Assembly (NCBI GenBank): GCA_029237755.1
Contig: JAQZBT010000075.1
Span: 1 to 8,883, forward strand
Source: Candidatus Saccharimonadota bacterium
Lineage (GTDB): Bacteria > Patescibacteriota > Saccharimonadia > UBA4664
Direction of reading: 5' to 3'
DNA: 8,883 nt
In this document: positions 5,060 to 8,883 of the stretch, piece after piece
How the letters are laid out: each line of letters opens with the position of its first letter
Numbering within the stretch: the stretch's first letter is position 1
The notes under the pieces: generated by a model
Seen by the model: the letters and a program-made list of their open reading frames with translations, nothing else
Told to the model about the DNA's origin: nothing
The model's database searches: none
Position numbers and translations under genes: made by a program

Positions 5060-7206
5060 TACTTAGCGAAATACTCGGTGCAGACGGGGCTCTTCGACCA
5101 CCGCCCGCCCGCGCCGATGCCGGTCCACTCGAAGCAGTGGGCATCCATGATCAGGTCCTCATTCAGCGGGTCGATCGCGATCGGGCGGTAGCTGATCTGC
5201 TTCACCTTCAGTTCGCCGAGGAAGAGACCGTCCACCCGCGGAGTCAGCGTCAACGGTAGAGTCCCGCGAATGCTCGTCAACGGGAACTGCCAGGTTGTCA
5301 GATAGGGCGCCAGGGCGACGGCAGTCTTGGTTGAGGCGTTCTCCGGTTGCAGGAAGTAGCGGGGCAGGTTGGTAGTCAAAGGCAGGGTTGGCTTCGCCTC
5401 GTAGTCGACCTTCACTTCGTACACGACATTGGCATCGCCCGGTGCCGGCAACACGGCTGAGCCCGGGGTCTTCCCGGCCGGCGCCCGCTGCCACTCCTGG
5501 TCGTTATCTTTCACCGTCTCGTTACGCTGCCATAGGAAGTGGGAATCGTTGCGTGCAATCATGTGGTAGTTCATCAGCAAGTGGCGGTAGACGGTCCAGT
5601 GGTGCTGCCAGAGCCACTCTTCATATGGGAAGTAGGACTGCCGCATCGTGATCGCAAACTCCGGGCGCGTCTCCAGAAACTCGCGCTCATACTGGCCGCG
5701 GCGCTCCTTGCCCAGGGCATGGATGATGTAGTCATGACCGTCCTTCGACGGATGCAGGATTCCCGCCTGGCTCTCGTACAGGCCGGCGTAAGTTGACCAG
5801 ACCGACCGGCTGGCCTGCGTGTACTTGGCAAAACTATCGATCCGGTGACCGTAGTAGGCGCTCACCACGCCCCGGTCATCCGACTTGCGCGCCCCATTGG
5901 CCTCCTTCAGCGTCTGGACCAACGGCTTTGCCTGCAGTGCGGCCATGGCTCTCAGGCCGCTGCTGATGCTGATCCAGGTGAATCCTGTCAACAGCAGAAA
6001 GACCAGCAACCCCAGCGCCGGGCGGCGTCGGGATGTCCGCGGCGCCTGCTGAATCCAGACGATGACGCGTTCGAGCAGCAGCACTGACAGCAGGATCCAG
6101 AGCATCACCACCATGCGCATGAGCGGCACAGCCTGTCCGGCGCTGAAGTACCCGCCGATAGCCGAGACGGCAAAGGCGATCACCCCATATACCACCATCA
6201 CCAGCCCGGCAGCCAGCAGTCTCAAGTCGATCAGCCTCAACCGCCGCAGCAGCACCAGGGACAACACCACCACGCTGCCGTAAAGGTAGACCTTGATCAT
6301 GAAAGGATGCAGCAAGTGGTGCGAGAGGGTGCTCCAGCTCAGGTAGGGGTTCGGCGGCGTGCCGAAGTACCAACTCTGGTCCTTGCCTACCTCAAACAGC
6401 GAGTAGATTATCGGCGCCAATGGATGCCCGGCCGTAAATATCGTCGAGGCCACCAGCCAGCCCAGGCCCGCGCTGAGGCCAAACCACGCCAGGGCGATCA
6501 CCGTCCGCTTGATGTGCTGGATACCCAGACCCAGCATCACCAGGCCGTACGCCAAACCCAGCGCCAAACCTTGCTCGGTGCCCAAAAGGATCGCGACGGC
6601 CGCCAGCAGCCCCAGTATGACCTGCTTGGCCGGCACCTTGATGCCCTTGATCACCCACACCCGCTTGATCGGCAACAGCATCACCGCTCCAAACACCAGG
6701 GCCGTGGCCGAGCGTATGCCCACCAGTGAGTTGCTGGGGTAGATGACCGAAAAGTCGATGAGCGTAAATACCACCACCGCCAGCGACGTCGCCAGCAAGC
6801 TGTAGCGCCACTTGCGCAGGCCGGCATGGAAGAAGGTAAGTGCGGTGACCACAAACAGGCCGGCCCCCAACATCCATCGGGTGAATTCGGAAGCAAAGAT
6901 ATTTGAGCCAAACAGTTTAAAAAACGGGAAGTGCAGCAGCGGCACACCTAACCCATGGAAAAACTGAAAGTCCCGGCCGAGAAACTGGCCGGCGTCCAGC
7001 CGGCGCAGCGGGTTATATAACTGGAACGGCCCGTCCGCGGCGTAGCCGTCAAAGTGGAGCGAGTGGTGAAGGGCTGTAAACACGGCCGTCACTGCAAACA
7101 GCGCCACATAAAACAGGCCCGCTGCGATTGCGGCCCATAGGGCGACTTCCAGTGTTCGCCGCCAACCCAGTCTGAATCTGCGGACACGAGAGAGCAAAGA
7201 GATCAT
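5056..7206 (-). CDS. Large polytopic membrane protein with a soluble C-terminal domain, GT-C-like
   Basis: The product has 716 residues. A basic N-terminus is followed by about ten hydrophobic segments, near residues 20-46, 110-128, 135-155, 162-180, 196-228, 235-258, 303-320, 328-350, 362-385 and 398-418. Residues 420-716 are soluble, with aromatic-rich stretches and two cysteines near the end (C691, C709). The first loop after helix 1 carries DGYAADGPFQLYNPLRRL (53-70) and GRDFQFFHGLGVPLLH (77-92). Acidic and aromatic residues in the first outer loop are typical of GT-C transferases that use lipid-linked sugars, and that is my best guess. I do not recognise a named family, so the catalytic role is unproved. 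The ATG at 7206 lacks a Shine-Dalgarno sequence. Its TAA overlaps the TAG of the broken transferase by 2 bases, and it is divergent from the SDR gene. Confidence 0.7.
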   Translation of the reverse strand: MISLLSRVRRFRLGWRRTLEVALWAAIAAGLFYVALFAVTAVFTALHHSLHFDGYAADGPFQLYNPLRRLDAGQFLGRDFQFFHGLGVPLLHFPFFKLFGSNIFASEFTRWMLGAGLFVVTALTFFHAGLRKWRYSLLATSLAVVVFTLIDFSVIYPSNSLVGIRSATALVFGAVMLLPIKRVWVIKGIKVPAKQVILGLLAAVAILLGTEQGLALGLAYGLVMLGLGIQHIKRTVIALAWFGLSAGLGWLVASTIFTAGHPLAPIIYSLFEVGKDQSWYFGTPPNPYLSWSTLSHHLLHPFMIKVYLYGSVVVLSLVLLRRLRLIDLRLLAAGLVMVVYGVIAFAVSAIGGYFSAGQAVPLMRMVVMLWILLSVLLLERVIVWIQQAPRTSRRRPALGLLVFLLLTGFTWISISSGLRAMAALQAKPLVQTLKEANGARKSDDRGVVSAYYGHRIDSFAKYTQASRSVWSTYAGLYESQAGILHPSKDGHDYIIHALGKERRGQYEREFLETRPEFAITMRQSYFPYEEWLWQHHWTVYRHLLMNYHMIARNDSHFLWQRNETVKDNDQEWQRAPAGKTPGSAVLPAPGDANVVYEVKVDYEAKPTLPLTTNLPRYFLQPENASTKTAVALAPYLTTWQFPLTSIRGTLPLTLTPRVDGLFLGELKVKQISYRPIAIDPLNEDLIMDAHCFEWTGIGAGGRWSKSPVCTEYFAKY

Positions 7207-7231
7207 GTATATCAGTTAACAGTCAGGTTTA

Positions 7232-7239
7232 AGTATAAT
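7232..7239. promoter_or_regulatory. Overlapping divergent -10 elements between the membrane-protein and SDR genes
   Basis: On the plus strand TATAAT (7234-7239) is a perfect -10. The -35 region at 16-18 bases upstream (around 7210-7217, ATCAGTT) is poor. On the minus strand TATACT (7232-7237) overlaps it and would serve the gene starting at 7206, with a leader of about 19 bases. Because the two -10 elements share bases, RNA polymerase could occupy only one at a time. The two transcription units may therefore compete. Confidence 0.5.
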
Positions 7240-7266
7240 GCAACGAGCACCAAGGCATACAGGGAT

Positions 7267-7271
7267 AGGAG
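7267..7271 (+). promoter_or_regulatory. Ribosome binding site that fixes the SDR start
   Basis: AGGAG lies 5 bases before the ATG at 7277. It selects this start over the upstream in-frame ATG at 7238, which falls inside the TATAAT box and therefore could hardly be part of the transcript. Confidence 0.75.
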
Positions 7272-7276
7272 AAACC

Positions 7277-8053
7277 ATGGCACAGGCCCTCATCGGCTAC
7301 ACCGGCTTCGTCGGCGGCAACCTCGACGCCCAGCACGACTTTTCGCACAAGTACAACACCAAGAACATCGACGACATCGACGGCCAGAGCTTCGACCTGG
7401 TGATCTGCTCCGCCACCAAACCCGAGATGTGGATCGCCAACGCCGATCCCGAAGGGGACTTGGCCCGCATCCAGGAGCTGATGGACCACCTGGCTACCAT
7501 CAAGGCTCGCCGCTTCGTGCTGATCTCTACCATCGCCGTCTACACCAAGCCCATCGGTGTCGACGAAGACAGTGACGTGGATGCGGCGCACGCCACGCCC
7601 TACGGCGCCAATCGTTACCAGCTCGAGCAATTTGTCAGCGATCGCTTCGATCGCTCCACCATCGTCCGGCTGCCGGGACTCTTCGGTAACGGCCTGAAGA
7701 AGAACATCATCTTCGATTTCCTGCACGACAATAACGTCGACCGCATCGACGCCCGCGCCGTATACCAGTTCTACAACCTCGATCGCGTCTGGTCCGACGT
7801 ATCCACGGCGCTCGAGCATGAGCTGCCGGTGATTAACTTTGCCGCCGAACCCACCTCGGTGGCCGAAGTTGCAAGAGCTGCATTTGACCTGGAATTTGAT
7901 CAAGAGACGCTGCCCGCCGACAAGCTGCCCAACTATGACATGCACACCAAGCACGCCGCCGCCTACGGCCGGTCCGGTCCCTACCTCTCCGGCAAGGATG
8001 AGGTGCTGCAAGACATCAAAAACTTCGTCCAGCGCGAGCGGTCCCGCGCATGA
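7277..8053 (+). CDS. NAD(P)-dependent nucleotide-sugar epimerase/dehydratase-like SDR
   Basis: The 258-residue product starts directly with the Rossmann loop GYTGFVG (residues 7-13, GxxGxxG), as in extended SDR enzymes. VLISTIAVYT (81-90) supplies the strand with the catalytic Ser/Thr, and PYGANRYQLE (108-117) is the YxxxK helix. Here the tyrosine is Y109, but the position of the essential lysine is R113. IVRLPGLFGNGLKKN (129-143) is the usual substrate-side segment. The length is short for an extended SDR (300 or more is usual), so the C-terminal substrate domain is reduced. It probably epimerises, reduces or dehydrates a nucleotide-linked sugar in the cytoplasm; the Lys-to-Arg change leaves the reaction open. 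The start is set by AGGAG at 7267 and a TATAAT box at 7234. Its TGA overlaps the ATG of the next gene (ATGA), so the two are translationally coupled. Confidence 0.78.
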   Translation: MAQALIGYTGFVGGNLDAQHDFSHKYNTKNIDDIDGQSFDLVICSATKPEMWIANADPEGDLARIQELMDHLATIKARRFVLISTIAVYTKPIGVDEDSDVDAAHATPYGANRYQLEQFVSDRFDRSTIVRLPGLFGNGLKKNIIFDFLHDNNVDRIDARAVYQFYNLDRVWSDVSTALEHELPVINFAAEPTSVAEVARAAFDLEFDQETLPADKLPNYDMHTKHAAAYGRSGPYLSGKDEVLQDIKNFVQRERSRA

Positions 8054-8853
8054 AACTGGCCGTTTCTAACCTGGCCTGGCAGATGGGGGAGGAGGCCGCC
8101 GCCGCCAAGCTCCTGTCGGACCTGGGGGTGCGCTACATCGAACTGGCGCCGACCCGTCAGTGGCCGGACCTGTCACAGGCTCCCAGCCGGGAGATCGCTG
8201 AGACCAGGCAGTTCTGGGCCGACCACGGCTTCGAGGTCGTCGCGCTGCAAGCCATCCTCTTTGGCCAGCCCGACCTCAAGGTCTTCGCCGACGACGCCAC
8301 CCGCGCCCGCACCTTGGACTATCTCGACCATACTTACCATCTGGCAGCCGGGCTCGGTGCCAAAGTACTCGTCTTCGGCTCGCCCAAAAACCGCCTGCGC
8401 GGGGAGCTCTCGCCGGAGAGGGCCATGGATGCAGCAGCCACCTTCTTTGCCGAAGCCGGACGCCGGGCGGCTGCCGCCGGCGTGGTTCTGTGCATCGAGC
8501 CCAACGCTCCCCAGTACGGCTGCGACTTTGTCACCACCGCCGCCGAGGGCCAGGCCCTGGTAGACCGCGTAAACTCGCCCGGTTTTGCCCTGCACCTCGA
8601 TACCGGCTGCATGACCATGGCCGGCGACCCGGCCGAGAACGTCTCCCAGTACCCGCCGCGCCACTTCCATATCAGCGCCCCCAACCTCGGTCCGGTCGTC
8701 GAGGGTGCCGCTGCCTACGATGACTTCGCCCGGCAGCTGCGCCAGGTCCATTACCAAAACTTTGTCTCGATCGAGATGAAGCCCGAAGCCACCGGAAACC
8801 TCGAACGTGTCGAGCAGGCGGTCAAACTGAGCCAAACGGTCTTTTCGACCTAG
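8050..8853 (+). CDS. Sugar phosphate isomerase/epimerase, xylose-isomerase-like TIM barrel
   Basis: The 267-residue product fits a complete single-domain TIM barrel of the AP-endonuclease-2/xylose-isomerase-like superfamily. The strand ends carry the expected metal and catalytic residues: YIELAP (E31), VLCIEPN (E150), LHLDTGC (D184), HFHISAPN (H207) and VSIEMK (E242). The E-D-H-E set usually binds a divalent metal and supports ketose-aldose isomerisation or C3 epimerisation. The product is cytoplasmic, with no signal peptide. The substrate is not visible. The four-base ATGA overlap with the SDR gene suggests that the two act on the same sugar. The gene ends at TAG 8851-8853, within CTAG, which also gives a stop on the minus strand. 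Confidence 0.85.
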   Translation: MKLAVSNLAWQMGEEAAAAKLLSDLGVRYIELAPTRQWPDLSQAPSREIAETRQFWADHGFEVVALQAILFGQPDLKVFADDATRARTLDYLDHTYHLAAGLGAKVLVFGSPKNRLRGELSPERAMDAAATFFAEAGRRAAAAGVVLCIEPNAPQYGCDFVTTAAEGQALVDRVNSPGFALHLDTGCMTMAGDPAENVSQYPPRHFHISAPNLGPVVEGAAAYDDFARQLRQVHYQNFVSIEMKPEATGNLERVEQAVKLSQTVFST

Positions 8854-8882
8854 TCTTCTACTTGATCGGCCGGAGCCGCCGC
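8850..8882 (-). CDS. Possible C-terminal end of a minus-strand gene (partial)
   Basis: Ten open codons on the minus strand, read from the window edge, end in TAG at 8850-8852 and give AAAPADQVED. The stop shares CTAG with the end of the TIM-barrel gene. An Ala/Pro-rich acidic tail is plausible as a protein end, and the other two convergent pairs in the window also meet this tightly. Ten codons alone do not prove coding, and no function can be given. Confidence 0.25.
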   Translation of the reverse strand, partial: AAAPADQVED

Positions 8883-8883
8883 G

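Noticed and set aside
7238..7276. Longer N-terminus for the SDR from ATG 7238
   Set aside because: That ATG overlaps the TATAAT box, the extra residues match nothing, and AGGAG supports 7277.
7637..7655. Perfect 8-bp inverted repeat AGCGATCG-CTT-CGATCGCT
   Set aside because: It lies inside the SDR coding sequence and arises from repeated Ser/Asp/Arg codons. There is no T run, and no sign of an operator or terminator role.
8173..8835. 220-codon minus-strand frame across the TIM-barrel gene
   Set aside because: The plus-strand frame has the full set of metal-binding motifs. The minus frame is a Gly/Val-rich antisense shadow.

Overview
The window looks like part of a surface-polysaccharide or surface-glycoconjugate locus from a GC-rich bacterium. 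TAA, TAG and TGA all end genes here, so the standard bacterial code applies. The lineage cannot be settled from the sequence. The secreted protein at 1401-2333 ends in a QVLG-type C-terminus, a hydrophobic segment and a basic tail. Three transcription-unit heads also appear to be leaderless. Both traits would fit a Patescibacteria-like or actinobacterium-like genome, but this is only a suggestion.

Layout. 1-289 (minus) is the start of an RmlC-like sugar 3,5-epimerase that runs off the left edge. It is divergent from 405-1298 (plus), a GT-A-fold glycosyltransferase-like protein. 1401-2333 (plus) encodes a secreted, membrane-anchored protein with Ig-like domains and a Pro/Ser/Thr-rich stalk. 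Facing it on the minus strand is a coupled pair: a DAO-type FAD-dependent oxidoreductase (3318-4424), then a membrane-anchored family 2 glycosyltransferase (2339-3325) that overlaps it by 8 nt. 4468-5059 (plus) is a second family 2 glycosyltransferase broken by an internal deletion and frameshift. It converges, with overlapping stop codons, on 5056-7206 (minus), a large polytopic membrane protein with a long soluble C-terminal domain. A divergent promoter region at about 7210-7276 then leads into a coupled pair on the plus strand: an NAD-dependent SDR epimerase/dehydratase-like enzyme (7277-8053) and a xylose-isomerase-like TIM-barrel sugar isomerase/epimerase (8050-8853), joined by an ATGA overlap. 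A minus-strand gene may end at 8850.

How the genes may work together (inference). The RmlC-like, SDR, TIM-barrel and FAD enzymes would make or modify an unusual sugar. The glycosyltransferases would move sugars to a lipid or surface acceptor, and the polytopic protein could act on the outer face of the membrane. The secreted stalked protein is a possible acceptor or simply a neighbour.

The clearest anomaly is the broken glycosyltransferase. Its catalytic core is missing, and the junction fits deletion across an 8-bp repeat. No intergenic stretch exceeds about 115 bases. I saw no tRNA, rRNA, CRISPR array, insertion sequence or attachment site.
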